Source: Pleionea sp. CnH1-48 | GTDB taxonomy: Bacteria > Pseudomonadota > Gammaproteobacteria > Enterobacterales > Kangiellaceae | Direction: 5' to 3' | Assembly: GCF_024124665.1 (NCBI RefSeq) | Contig: NZ_JAMXSB010000003.1 | Location: 310,001 to 374,000 of the forward strand | DNA: 64,000 nt | Notes under the pieces: generated by a model | Seen by the model: only the letters and a program-made list of their open reading frames with translations | Databases searched by the model: none | Told to the model about the DNA's origin: nothing | In this document: in pieces, positions 9,238 to 18,800 of the stretch | How positions within the stretch are numbered: position 1 is the stretch's first letter | Layout: each line of letters begins with the position of its first letter | Made by a program: the position numbers and the translations under genes

Positions 9238-9347
9238 ACAATATTATCCAATCTTCCATTTATCATAAAAGCGACCATCTTCAGTCGCTCAAAACAGCCA
9301 ACAGCTTAGCAGGTTTCTTATACACCAGAAACCCGTTCTGAATCATC

Positions 9348-9485
9348 TACCCAAAGTATTTGAAGGTGCAGGTAGGTGGCCAGCAAGCGAGTCCCCTGAG
9401 CTTAGATAGACTAAGTGATTGGGGTGAGTGCGCGCAGCGCTGCAACTTGAACATCAGTGCTGCATCTTGAAAGGCGACGGGTATA
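9348..9485. repeat. dispersed palindromic intergenic element, copy 1
   Basis: This 138-base element has imperfect terminal inverted repeats: the left end TACCCAAAGTATTTGAAGG and the complement of the right end TACCCGTCGCCTTTCAAG agree at 16 of 23 positions. The middle contains an inner inverted repeat around CTTAG / CTAAG with CCCCT / GGGG flanks. Similar ends and interior occur at 15693–15820, and a short form at 42555–42611. No coding potential was seen. It sits between the divergent CDP-alcohol transferase and ccoS genes. Confidence 0.8.
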
Positions 9486-9563
9486 GACAATTCACACAGC
9501 TAAGTACGAATTTGGTAGAATAGGGTTAAAGTGTCTCTGTTAGGTTTTAAGGTAGCAGATGTT

Positions 9564-9761
9564 ATGGAAGTGATTTATTGGCTAATTCCTGTCGCCATTA
9601 TTTTCTTATCGGTGGCAATAGCCGCCTTCGTCTGGGCGGTGAAAAACGATCAATATTCTGATCTGGAGTCTCCAGCCTATCGCATACTGCTAGACGATGA
9701 TTCTCCTACTACAAAAGAGCCCGCAACAAAAGCACAGTCTCACAAGGCTGAAAATGAATAA
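9564..9761 (+). CDS. ccoS: cbb3-type cytochrome oxidase assembly protein CcoS
   Basis: CcoS is a small single-span protein needed for cofactor insertion into cbb3 oxidase. The sequence opens MEVIYWLIPVAI, has one helix (about residues 3–25), then AVKNDQYSDLESPAYRILLDDD, the conserved CcoS block in which the helix is followed by F/YxDLExPAxRIL. I chose ATG 9564 because family members begin with the ME(x)IY segment; an in-frame GTG at 9531 would add 11 residues. It is separated from ccoGHI by about 2.9 kb of unrelated genes, unlike many relatives. Confidence 0.92.
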   Translation: MEVIYWLIPVAIIFLSVAIAAFVWAVKNDQYSDLESPAYRILLDDDSPTTKEPATKAQSHKAENE

Positions 9762-10440
9762 CACGGTCAAAGTTGCTCCAATTTCTCGCCGCAACCATCA
9801 ATTATTTATCGCGATTGCTTGTGTCGCTGGTTTCATCGCGTTCTTATTGCTCCTTACTGAGCTTAAACTAGCGGGTTACATTACTCTGGTACTTGCGATT
9901 ATTTTTCTACTTTTTGGTTTTGCCAAAAAATGGGAACCAGAATTCAGCATGACACTCAATCAAGAGCAACTCACCTGGCATCTAAAGCAAACAGACATCC
10001 ACATACCCTGGGATAATTTAAAACAATGTTGTCTGCTCAAAGCCAGCAAAGGCGATAAGCTCATGGAGTTACAGTATATTGGAGTCAAGCTATGGGATCT
10101 GACCCCTATCGTCGATCAAATCAGCCCTAGAGCTGCGAAAAGTCTCTATCACGAATACCGCAGTCTGCTTCATGTCTCTTTGCTCGAAAGCCAGTCGCGA
10201 GCAGAAAGCCTAAGTTATGTACAAGAAGATGCCGAATACTGGACTAATTCCCGTAAAGAAAAAGTATCGGGACTTAAGGGTATGTTTGCAGCTCGACTCA
10301 ATCAGCTAAAACATGGACTAGGTTCTGATCTTTATATTCCACTGACCTCTCTCGATAGAAACGAGCAGGATTTTGTGCGAATGATCAACGACTACAAACT
10401 GCAGGCTGAAGCCACAGCCAACGAAAACCAAACCCAATAG
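9754..10440 (+). CDS. two-helix membrane protein (DUF2982-like)
   Basis: This 228-residue protein of unknown function has two adjacent membrane helices near the N-terminus (about residues 17–36 and 40–56). A cytoplasmic domain of about 170 residues follows. It resembles the DUF2982 proteins of marine gammaproteobacteria, though I hold that name loosely. I chose ATG 9754 since AAGG lies six bases upstream; it overlaps the end of ccoS by eight bases, which suggests coupling. Its position between ccoS and the SafE-like gene hints at a link with respiration or membrane assembly, but the sequence shows no catalytic motif. Confidence 0.7.
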   Translation: MNNTVKVAPISRRNHQLFIAIACVAGFIAFLLLLTELKLAGYITLVLAIIFLLFGFAKKWEPEFSMTLNQEQLTWHLKQTDIHIPWDNLKQCCLLKASKGDKLMELQYIGVKLWDLTPIVDQISPRAAKSLYHEYRSLLHVSLLESQSRAESLSYVQEDAEYWTNSRKEKVSGLKGMFAARLNQLKHGLGSDLYIPLTSLDRNEQDFVRMINDYKLQAEATANENQTQ

Positions 10441-10450
10441 AATAATCACG

Positions 10451-10464
10451 GTGATTTAGATCAT
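10451..10464. promoter_or_regulatory. degenerate FNR/Anr box upstream of SafE-like gene
   Basis: GTGATTTAGATCAT matches the core of the FNR consensus TTGAT-N4-ATCAA (TGAT-N4-ATCA) with only the two outermost bases different. It lies 58 bases upstream of the 10522 start and could place that gene under the FNR-type regulator encoded at 12015–12722. Confidence 0.45.
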
Positions 10465-10521
10465 TCCTATTGTTCAAAGATGAGGTAAAATGACCCCAAC
10501 TTTGAATAACCACTTTTCATC

Positions 10522-11298
10522 ATGCTCGAAACCATCATCCCCGCCTTTCTTATGGGACTTGGCGGCTCGCTTCATTGTGTAGGTATGTGTGGAGGCATTG
10601 TTACGGCTTTGTCCATTTCAACTCCCTCATCTTCCTTCGCTCGCTCCAGTCTTATGGTCGTCCATCATAACCTTGGCCGACTTTTGACGTATTTGTTATT
10701 AGGCATGATTGGTGGCCTTATGGGCACCATGATCAGTGATGCAGGCGCACTTAACTACCTTCGAGTGATTGCTGGAGGCTTGCTGATTTTAGTAGGTCTG
10801 TATCTGTTTAATGTTTGGAACGGTGTTCTCTACCTCGAGCGCCTGGGTCAATCGACCTGGAAAAAGATAGCCCCTTTGCTTAAGCGTATTCAGCCAGGCA
10901 AATCCCCACTTCATGCGGTCACCGCAGGAATGTTATGGGGTTTTATTCCTTGCGGTCTGCTTTATTCTGCTTTGGCCATCGCCATTGCTCAAGGCTCGGT
11001 TGATCGGGCTATTCTCTTCATGCTGTTTTTTGCGTTAGGGACATCGGGCCCTATGTTGCTGATTGGCATTGGTTTTTCGAGCATTACTCAATGGATGAAA
11101 AAAAAGCCCGTCAAATTGCTCATTGCCGCCAGCATGATTGTTATGGGTTGCTGGACGATTTGGAGTGTGTTTCAACATGATCACAGCGGACATGCTGGAC
11201 ATACAGGACACGAACATACTGGACACAAACATCAGGGCGCAGAAGATCCGTCCGAGGAGCAAAGCGATGCTCATGATCACAACCACCATCACCACTAA
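10522..11298 (+). CDS. SafE/TauE-like (UreH-type) membrane protein with His-rich tail
   Basis: This 258-residue polytopic membrane protein has six predicted helices. The conserved GGSLHCVGMCGG motif lies at residues 14–25 and a second internal WGFIPCGLLYSAL segment near 142–154. These paired Cys-containing repeats define the family annotated as sulfite exporter TauE/SafE or cytochrome-biogenesis-like transmembrane protein, commonly encoded beside ccoS. Copper handling for cbb3 oxidase is the usual inference. The last 40 residues are rich in His (about 15) with Gly and acidic residues, which fits metal binding. A degenerate FNR box lies upstream and pdxH follows after 23 bases. Confidence 0.85.
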   Translation: MLETIIPAFLMGLGGSLHCVGMCGGIVTALSISTPSSSFARSSLMVVHHNLGRLLTYLLLGMIGGLMGTMISDAGALNYLRVIAGGLLILVGLYLFNVWNGVLYLERLGQSTWKKIAPLLKRIQPGKSPLHAVTAGMLWGFIPCGLLYSALAIAIAQGSVDRAILFMLFFALGTSGPMLLIGIGFSSITQWMKKKPVKLLIAASMIVMGCWTIWSVFQHDHSGHAGHTGHEHTGHKHQGAEDPSEEQSDAHDHNHHHH

Positions 11299-11321
11299 AG
11301 TAGTCAAAGATTGAGGTCACA

Positions 11322-11918
11322 ATGTTATTACACGAAGCCCCCCTCGACACACCTTTTCCATTATTTGAAAGCTGGTTTAAACAAGCCAAAGAAAAGGACC
11401 CAACCTATTACTGTGGTATGACCGTTGCGACAGTCGATACAAATGGCTGCCCTTCATCTCGCGTCGTTTTTCTGCGCTCATTTGACGATAACGGATTTAT
11501 TTTTTATACCAATTATCACAGCGATAAAGGTAAGGATCTGGCAGAGAATTCCAATATCTGCGCCAGCTTCTGGTGGTCAGCTTTTCAGCGTCAGGTTCGT
11601 ATTGAAGGACGAGCAGAAAAAATCTCTGCCAAAGAATCCGATGAGTATTTTTATGGTCGCCCTCACCTTAGTCAAATAGCTTCAGCGATGTCTGATCAAA
11701 GTCGTACCATCGAATCATTTGATGTCTTACAACAGAAGTTCGACGAAGAAGTAGAGCGACATAAAACCGACCCAGTCGTACGACCAGAACATTGGGGAGG
11801 TTATCGCATTGTCCCTAAAAAAATAGAGTTTTGGCAGGGTCTGGATCATCGATTACACCACCGACAGGTTTATCAACAATCTGAGCAAGGGTGGCAAGTT
11901 AATTATCTACAGCCGTAA
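11322..11918 (+). CDS. pdxH: pyridoxamine 5'-phosphate oxidase
   Basis: PdxH is the FMN enzyme that oxidises pyridoxamine or pyridoxine 5'-phosphate to pyridoxal 5'-phosphate. The 198-residue product contains the family blocks SSRVVFLRSFDDNGFIFYTNY (about 45–65) and FWWSAFQRQVRIEG (about 83–96). HWGGYRIVP and IEFWQG follow, with RLHHR near the C-terminus, covering FMN and substrate binding. It lacks a few N-terminal residues seen in longer homologues but all core blocks are present. GAGG lies five bases before the start. It ends at a strong terminator and may be read from the SafE-like gene promoter. Confidence 0.95.
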   Translation: MLLHEAPLDTPFPLFESWFKQAKEKDPTYYCGMTVATVDTNGCPSSRVVFLRSFDDNGFIFYTNYHSDKGKDLAENSNICASFWWSAFQRQVRIEGRAEKISAKESDEYFYGRPHLSQIASAMSDQSRTIESFDVLQQKFDEEVERHKTDPVVRPEHWGGYRIVPKKIEFWQGLDHRLHHRQVYQQSEQGWQVNYLQP

Positions 11919-11938
11919 ATAGGCACTTTATAAAACGT

Positions 11939-11964
11939 AAACAGGGCCTTGATAGGCCCTGTTT
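11939..11964. terminator. bidirectional terminator between pdxH and fnr
   Basis: The perfect 11-base stem AAACAGGGCCT / AGGCCCTGTTT with loop TGAT lies about 20 bases after the pdxH stop. It is also downstream of the convergent fnr-type gene. Confidence 0.85.
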
Positions 11965-12014
11965 ACTCTACACATTCTGCTCGAAACTAAAAATAGACAA
12001 TAAATAATGACGAG

Positions 12015-12722
12015 TTATGAATAACACATAACACCAGCAAGTTCTGATAGTTTTTCTGGATTGGTGAAAGTAATTTCTTTATCGTCTACCAATATGTATT
12101 CCTGCTTCTGTAACTTTGTTAAAACACGGCTCACTGTTTCTACCGCTAAGCCTAAATAATTACCAATGTCGCGACGACTCATGGTCAAACGAAAAACTCT
12201 GGAAGACAATCCTCGCTGGCCAAAACGAATTGAGAGATTCACTAAAAATGCCGCCATTCGTTCTTCTGAGGTTTTTTTATTGAGTAACAGCATCAGTTCT
12301 TGATCATCACGGATCTCATTACTCATTACATTCAGTAGTTGACGCTGTAATGAAGGGATCCCTGTGGCTAATGACTCCAGAGATTCAAAAGGCAGTGCAC
12401 ATATCATAGAAGTTTCGAGTGCTTTGGCATAACTCGGATGTACCTGAGAACTGATCGCATCCAGCCCGATGATTTCACCCGGCAAATAAAAGCCAGTCAC
12501 CTGCTCAATACCATCTTCGCTGATAGTATAAGACTTTAAACTGCCAGAACGCACCGCATAGATATTTTCGAACTTATCACCACTACGAAACAGGTTTTCG
12601 TCCGTGTTAAGCGGCTTACCACGTTGAACAATAGAGTCCAGGTGCTCTATCTCAGAATCAGCCAACATAACGGGCAAACATAACTTACTGATACGACAGT
12701 TTTGACATTTAATTTCTTGCAT
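12015..12722 (-). CDS. fnr: FNR/Anr-type oxygen-sensing transcription regulator
   Basis: This is a CRP-family regulator of the FNR class, which senses oxygen through a 4Fe-4S cluster. The 235-residue product has the N-terminal cysteines C6, C9 and C15 and a fourth, C108. They match the cluster ligands of E. coli FNR in order and spacing. A cyclic-nucleotide-like beta domain covers about 25–150. The helix-turn-helix holds E195-T-V-S198-R199, the residues that read TTGAT half-sites. Candidate sites lie at hemN, cydAB and the SafE-like gene. It is next to hemN, as in many gammaproteobacteria. Confidence 0.95.
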   Translation of the reverse strand: MQEIKCQNCRISKLCLPVMLADSEIEHLDSIVQRGKPLNTDENLFRSGDKFENIYAVRSGSLKSYTISEDGIEQVTGFYLPGEIIGLDAISSQVHPSYAKALETSMICALPFESLESLATGIPSLQRQLLNVMSNEIRDDQELMLLLNKKTSEERMAAFLVNLSIRFGQRGLSSRVFRLTMSRRDIGNYLGLAVETVSRVLTKLQKQEYILVDDKEITFTNPEKLSELAGVMCYS

Positions 12723-12879
12723 TTTAGTTTACCTGGAGCTCACACCGATAAATTATCACTGGGACCAATAGCTCCCAGCATAAAAGTTTATGACGGATAA
12801 TTCAAAACAAACGCCTCTACCTTTGCCCAAAGTAGTTCACAAGGCAAGAAATATAGATAAAGGCCTGTCTACAGTATGA

Positions 12880-14265
12880 TTATATCGCATTAGAAAAGGA
12901 TTGAATATCGATAAGCTCTTCCATGCTCTTATCAAATAACATAGCAATATTACGAATTAACAACCTTCCCTTTGGCAATACCTCAATAGTAGATGGCGTG
13001 TACTTTACCAACCCATCCCTTTGAAATATCTCAAGCCGAGGAACAATATGATTAAAGTAATTCCAGAAAGATATATTGAAGGTCTTTTCGATGTCTTTAA
13101 CAGATAGATTAAAGTAACACATTAACTGAAAAATAATATGACGTCTTAGTTCATCATCTTCATCAAGTTTCACACCACGCCAAACAGGTAAAGCTTCACG
13201 CTCGATAGCATCATAGTAACTACTCAGTCCTTTTTCATTTTGAACATAATACTCACCCACAGAGCTAATGGAAGAAACACCCAAGCCAATAAGCTGCGTG
13301 TGCTTTCCGGTCGCATAGCCTTGAAAGTTTCGTAACAACTGTCCTTGCTCTTGAGCAATACTAAGTTCATCTTCGGGCAAAGCAAAGTGATCCATCCCAA
13401 TGTATACGTATCCTTGTTGCTGTAAAAACTCGATGCATAGTTTTAATATTTCTAACTTCTCTTCTGGCTCCGGTAAATGGCGTTTTAATATTTTTCGCTG
13501 TGCTTTAAATCGATGCGGTAAATGCGCATAGTTAAACACAGAGATGCGATCAGGTCTCAGCTCAGCAACCAACGCTAAAGTTTCACGATAAGACTCAACA
13601 CTTTGGTGCGGCAGTCCATAAATTAAATCAAAACTGATAGAGCGATACCCACTCACTCGAGCAGCATCTACCAGTTCTTTAACACTTTCATAACTTTGTT
13701 CACGATTAATGGCTTGTTGTACTTTTGGGTCAAAGTCTTGAACCCCAAGACTGACTCGATTAAAGCCCATGCTTTTTAGCTGCGCTATATCTGATGGAGT
13801 TACCGTTCTTGGATCAACTTCAATAGAAGCATCCAGCTGCTCAGGTTTAATCTTAAATGCTTGAGTGAGTTTGGTCATTAACCACTGACGATCACGAATG
13901 TTCAGATAGGTAGGCGTACCACCTCCCCAGTGCATCGATACAACCGATGGGTCTTCAAGTTGATCGGCCACATGATCGATCTCTTTGCCCAAAGCCTCAA
14001 GGTATTGGGTCGCCTTACGATAATCTCTCGTTACTTGCTTATTGCACCCACAGTAATAGCAAATGTTAAAACAAAACGGGATATGTACGTAAAGCGATAG
14101 CAGTTCATTGGAAGGTATCGCTGTTAACGCTGCACGATAATCGGTCTCAGTCACAGCCTGATTAAACGCCAGAGCCGTAGGATAGGAAGTATACCGAGGT
14201 CCACGTGAGTTATAACGCTCGATAATCTCATGGTCCCACTCTATGGTATGGCTAAAATCTGACAT
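12880..14265 (-). CDS. hemN: oxygen-independent coproporphyrinogen III oxidase (radical SAM)
   Basis: HemN converts coproporphyrinogen III to protoporphyrinogen IX without oxygen. The 461-residue product has the radical SAM site C65-x3-C69-x2-C72 followed by C74, as in E. coli HemN. An early RYTSYPTA block and the GGGTPTYL SAM-binding motif (about 114–121) are also present. Length and C-terminal HemN domain are complete. An AGGAG ribosome site lies six bases before ATG. A perfect FNR box is 58 bases upstream of the start, so anaerobic or microaerobic induction is likely. Confidence 0.97.
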   Translation of the reverse strand: MSDFSHTIEWDHEIIERYNSRGPRYTSYPTALAFNQAVTETDYRAALTAIPSNELLSLYVHIPFCFNICYYCGCNKQVTRDYRKATQYLEALGKEIDHVADQLEDPSVVSMHWGGGTPTYLNIRDRQWLMTKLTQAFKIKPEQLDASIEVDPRTVTPSDIAQLKSMGFNRVSLGVQDFDPKVQQAINREQSYESVKELVDAARVSGYRSISFDLIYGLPHQSVESYRETLALVAELRPDRISVFNYAHLPHRFKAQRKILKRHLPEPEEKLEILKLCIEFLQQQGYVYIGMDHFALPEDELSIAQEQGQLLRNFQGYATGKHTQLIGLGVSSISSVGEYYVQNEKGLSSYYDAIEREALPVWRGVKLDEDDELRRHIIFQLMCYFNLSVKDIEKTFNISFWNYFNHIVPRLEIFQRDGLVKYTPSTIEVLPKGRLLIRNIAMLFDKSMEELIDIQSFSNAI

Positions 14266-14322
14266 AGAAACTCCTGAAGTTTTTTTCAGTCCTCATACTA
14301 TTCCGTTCGTTATATGAGGCGC

Positions 14323-14336
14323 TTGATCAAGATCAA
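14323..14336. promoter_or_regulatory. perfect FNR/Anr box upstream of hemN
   Basis: TTGATCAAGATCAA matches the FNR/Anr consensus TTGAT-N4-ATCAA at every fixed position. It lies 58 bases from the hemN start and 95 bases from the divergent deacetylase gene, and could act on either, hemN being the classical target. Confidence 0.85.
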
Positions 14337-14430
14337 TTTAGACTTGGTTCTCTTTAAAAACATCGTAAAGCCCGTCACAGAGTTAATTATGTTAGTCTTA
14401 TCATTCCTTCACTCTCGATAGTTACCCCAC

Positions 14431-15447
14431 ATGCGTATTGTTTGGTTCTTTATTCTGTTGTTGTCGTTGCCTTTAATGGCACACAATCAGACTGTTATTT
14501 TGGTGTATCACCACATCAGTGACCAGACGCCCCCTTCGACTTCAACAACACCAGCCCTGTTCAAACAACATCTGGACTATCTGCAAGCGAATCAGTTTAA
14601 GGTTATTTCTCTACAGCAAGCCATTCATTCTGTAGAAAACAATCACTCAAAACACCCAGAAAAATCGGTGGTGCTTACTTTTGATGATGCCTATTTGTCC
14701 ATTTATGAGCAGGCGTTTCCCATACTGAAGAAGCGAAAAATACCTTTTACGGTGTTTGTATCCACCGAAAGCGTCGAAAAGCAATACAAAGCCATGATGA
14801 ACTGGCAACAACTAAAAGAGCTGAGTGAAGCCGGAGTCACCATCGCCAACCATAGCCACACCCACGCACATCTAACACAAGAAAACCAAAACTCAGACGT
14901 TCTCGGACGACAGCTGGATATCGCACAACATTTATTAACTGAGCGACTACAGCAAACGCCGCCGCCTTTGTTTGCTTATCCTTATGGAGAATTTAATAGT
15001 AATCTACAAACTCTGCTCAACACGCGAGGATGGTATGGGTTGGCGCAATACTCAGGGCCCTTCTCTCGGTATTCCCAAAAAACTCGTATCCCAAGGTTTG
15101 CGATTGGCGGACATTACTCAGGCATGACCGCCTTTAAATTGCGGGTTAATACCTTAGCCATGCCCGTTGTAGAAGAACTACCCGGTGATCCTCATGTCGA
15201 AAGGATGCCAGAAGCTTTCCACTTACGATTTGACGATCTGCCCTTTGCCCGACAAAACTTCCAGTGTTTTTATAACAATCATCCCGTTTCCAATATGGTC
15301 TGGAAAGACAAAAAGGTGAGTTTTTCTGTATCAGCGAATCTATCAGTGGGACGCTCGCGCATCAATTGCACGGCAAAAGACAGCAAAAGCGCTCGTTACT
15401 ACTGGCACACATTGCCTTTATTTAACCTAAACCCGAACTCAGACTAA
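14431..15447 (+). CDS. exported polysaccharide deacetylase family protein
   Basis: This 338-residue protein has a signal peptide (about residues 1–17, ending LMAHN) and a NodB-type carbohydrate esterase domain. Seen motifs are VYHHIS near residue 26, the TFDDAY catalytic/metal motif near 83, and NHSHTHAHL with its metal-binding His pair near 140. Such enzymes remove N- or O-acetyl groups from polysaccharides, and the nearest style is the PgaB/IcaB-like group. The C-terminal 100 residues form an extra domain I do not recognise. Substrate is unknown. It is divergent from hemN and stands alone. Confidence 0.83.
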   Translation: MRIVWFFILLLSLPLMAHNQTVILVYHHISDQTPPSTSTTPALFKQHLDYLQANQFKVISLQQAIHSVENNHSKHPEKSVVLTFDDAYLSIYEQAFPILKKRKIPFTVFVSTESVEKQYKAMMNWQQLKELSEAGVTIANHSHTHAHLTQENQNSDVLGRQLDIAQHLLTERLQQTPPPLFAYPYGEFNSNLQTLLNTRGWYGLAQYSGPFSRYSQKTRIPRFAIGGHYSGMTAFKLRVNTLAMPVVEELPGDPHVERMPEAFHLRFDDLPFARQNFQCFYNNHPVSNMVWKDKKVSFSVSANLSVGRSRINCTAKDSKSARYYWHTLPLFNLNPNSD

Positions 15448-15894
15448 AATTAAAGGAACAGCGAGCGCTAAATCGATATCAATATTAAGGGTAATTTGTA
15501 AAAAAATATTACCTTTCAACATTTAGCATAAAAATAACGATTACTTTCAATAAGTTAGCAACTCAAACCTTTAATCAAGATACGCTTTAGCAGAATAGCG
15601 AGATATTCATTAATGTGACAGTATTATCACTTGCAATTTACTGCCCTATGCCCAGTATTTCTGCTTTATTAGAGAGACAAGCAACTTCATTCTATAGCCA
15701 AAGTATTTCAAAGTGCAGGTAAGCTGCAAACAAGCGAATCCCCTCAGCTGAGATGGTCTCAGTGATAGGGGTAAGTGCCGCCCAGCCAATACCGCTACAC
15801 CTTGAAAGGCGACGGGTATACTTTGAAAAACCTACTTGATTGATTGTCTTTCTACCTGTCAGTTACTCGGGTAAAACAATAAAAAAGAGAGCCT
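15448..15894. other. intergenic region holding a dispersed repeat
   Basis: A 447-base gap between the deacetylase and the amidohydrolase pair. The first half is AT-rich with no gene seen. The second half contains the palindromic element at 15693–15820. The remaining 74 bases before the 15895 start must carry the amidohydrolase ribosome site (AAAGAGAG) and probably its promoter. Confidence 0.6.
15693..15820. repeat. dispersed palindromic intergenic element, copy 2
   Basis: This has the same design as 9348–9485: left end CCAAAGTATTTCAAAGTGCAG, right end CTTGAAAGGCGACGGGTATA. The interior hairpin contains CCCCTCAGCTGAGA / TCTCAGTGATAGGGG. End blocks are nearly identical to copy 1, while the middle is diverged but keeps its pairing. 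Confidence 0.8.
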
Positions 15895-18800
15895 ATGTCT
15901 AAAGCAACCGTAAAGACAGCCTCAGCAGCGTTTTTTGCTCTGGCAATGTCAGCATCTTACGGCGATCAGACCAGCCATCACAATGGTATCCATGATCGTT
16001 CATCCAGTCTCATTGCGTTTACTAATGCCACTGTTACGACTGAACCAGGAAAAACACTAGAGAATGCAACTTTGGTGATTCAACACGGCAAAATTGTCAG
16101 TGTTAAAGCCAAGGGCAAAGCACCTGCAGGTGCTCGCATTATTGATCTGAGCAACCATCACGTTTATCCAGGTTTTATTGATCCTTACAGCTATTACAGC
16201 TTCGAAGAAAAACGCTCAAGCTCAGGGTTTGGTGGCTCGCCCAAATACCATGGCGATCGCACTGGCGCCAAGGGTTGGAATGATGCTATTCATGCAGAGG
16301 TCAATTGGATCTCAGAATTTGAAGCCGATCCCAAAGCGGCTAAATCTTATATTAAGAACGGTTTTACCTCCGTACAAACTGGTACAATGGATGGCATATT
16401 TAGAGGCCAGGCAACGACGGTATCACTAGCCGACGGCATTCCTAATGATTTGATTTACAATGCCTATAGCCGACACTATCTTGCTTACAATAAGGGCAGC
16501 TCCAAACAGAATTATCCTAGCTCATTGATGGGCAGCATTGCCTTAATACGCCAATCATTGTCCGATGCCAACTGGTATCAAAAAGCTCAAGGAAAAACCG
16601 ACGCATTAATCACTGGCACTGCGGTAGAAACCAATACCGCTCTTGAAGCGATGGGTGAATTAAAAACAGCTGGCATTATCTTTGAGCCCGAAAACACTGC
16701 GTCACTGATAGCTGCCGATAAGCTACTGGATTCGTTCAAACTTTCTGCGGCTTTTGTTGGGCGAGGTTTTGAGTACGCTCACCTAAAGGATATTAAAAAT
16801 ACCAAATCGACTTTGGTATTACCGCTTAATTTTCCAAACAAACCCGATGTCTCCAGCTTCGAAGCTCAACAAGATGCCAGCTTGCGCGAACTCAGACACT
16901 GGGAACGCGCACCTGCCAATGCCGCCATTCTGGCAGACAATGATATTCCTTTTGCGTTCACACACCATAAGCTTAAAAAGAAGTCGGATTTATGGCCAGC
17001 CATTAAAAAAGCCATCAAAAATGGTCTTAGTGAACAACAGGCATTATCTGCAATAACCACGGTCCCAGCTCAGTTAGCCGGAATAGCTAACAAAGCAGGA
17101 AAAATTAAAACGGGCATGATGGCCGATTTGGTTATTGTTGATGGCAACGTGTTTAAGGATGGCAAGATAAAAAGTGTCTGGTTGCAGGGAAAAGAAACCT
17201 CCTTTAAACCACTCGCTAAGAATTCGCTACCCGGTCAATTTACTTTAAACATTGACGGAAAAGAGCTGACTTTAAAACTCACAGCCCCCAAAAACAAAAC
17301 TCAGGCAAACTTTTTAGTGGGCGAAGAAAAAGTCAGCGCAACAGTTATGAATGCGGCCGATGGTCACATTCAGTTGAAAGCCGATCTGAAAAAAGTCGGG
17401 CTAGAAGGCGTTTATCGTCTCACTGCACGCCTGCAAAACAAGCAATTAACAGGACATATCGTTAATGCTCAAGGACAACGTGTTGCTTTTAATAGTGAAC
17501 AAAAGCCGTTAGATAGCACTGAAGAAAAAGACAAGAAGTCGGCGGACGATGAAAACAAAGGCGTTGAATTTTTGGGCCAACTCACCTACCCCAATCGAGC
17601 CTTTGGTTTGAATAAAATCCCCAAACAAGAAAAGCTGCATATTAAAAATGCAACTCTTTGGACTTCGGAAGACAAAGGTATTTTAGAAAATGCCGATCTA
17701 TTGATTGCGAAAGGCAAAATCAAAAAAGTTGGCAGCAAACTATCAACACCTCGCGGTTACACAACCATTGATGGAACTGGCTTACATGTTACTGCCGGAA
17801 TCATTGACGAGCATGCTCACATTGCTATCAACATGGGTGTTAACGAAGGTTCTGATGCTATTACATCAGAAGTTGCTATTGGCGACGTTATCAATCCAGA
17901 AGATATTAACATCTACCGTTCTATGGCAGGTGGAACCACCATCGCACAACTGTTACACGGTTCAGCGAACCCCATTGGCGGACAAGCTCAAGTGATCAAA
18001 TTACGCTGGGGCCATAATGCAGAGCAACTGAAATTTAAGAAAGCGCCTGGCTCCATCAAATTTGCTTTGGGAGAAAATGTAAAGCAAAGCAACTGGGGTG
18101 ATAACTATAACATACGCTACCCACAATCTCGTATGGGTGTAGACACTATCGTGCGAGACGGTTTTGAGCGAGCAATAGAGTACCGGGATGCCTGGGAGAA
18201 ATACGACGACTTGAGCCGTAGTGCAAAGAAACAGGTTGCACCACCACGTAAAGATTATCGTCTTGATGCACTGGTCGAAATTTTAGAAGGAAAACGTTTT
18301 GTTCATTCTCACTCTTATGTAGCTTCAGAAATTTTGTCGCTCATGAAAATTGCAGACGACTTTGACTTCAACATTCAAACCTTCACTCACATATTAGAAG
18401 GTTACAAAGTAGCCGATGAAATGGTTAAGCATGGTGCAACCGCATCAACTTTCGCTGACTGGTGGGGTTATAAGTTCGAAGTGTATGACGCTATCGCGCA
18501 AAATGCCTGTTTGATGCACGAAAAAGGCGTGAACGTCTCTATTAATTCAGACAGCAACGACTTAATGCGACGCCTCAATACTGAAGCAGCAAAATCAATT
18601 AACTATTGTGGAATGTCTCAAGAAGATGCGTGGAAAATGGTAACCATCAACCCTGCAAAACAATTGAAAATCGATCAGTGGGTAGGCAGCCTGAAAGCCG
18701 GAAAAGACGCAGACTTTGTTATCTGGGACGGCAATCCTTTATCTATCTACTCAAAGGTGAAGCAAACCTGGATTGATGGACGTAAGTACTTTGACAGAGA

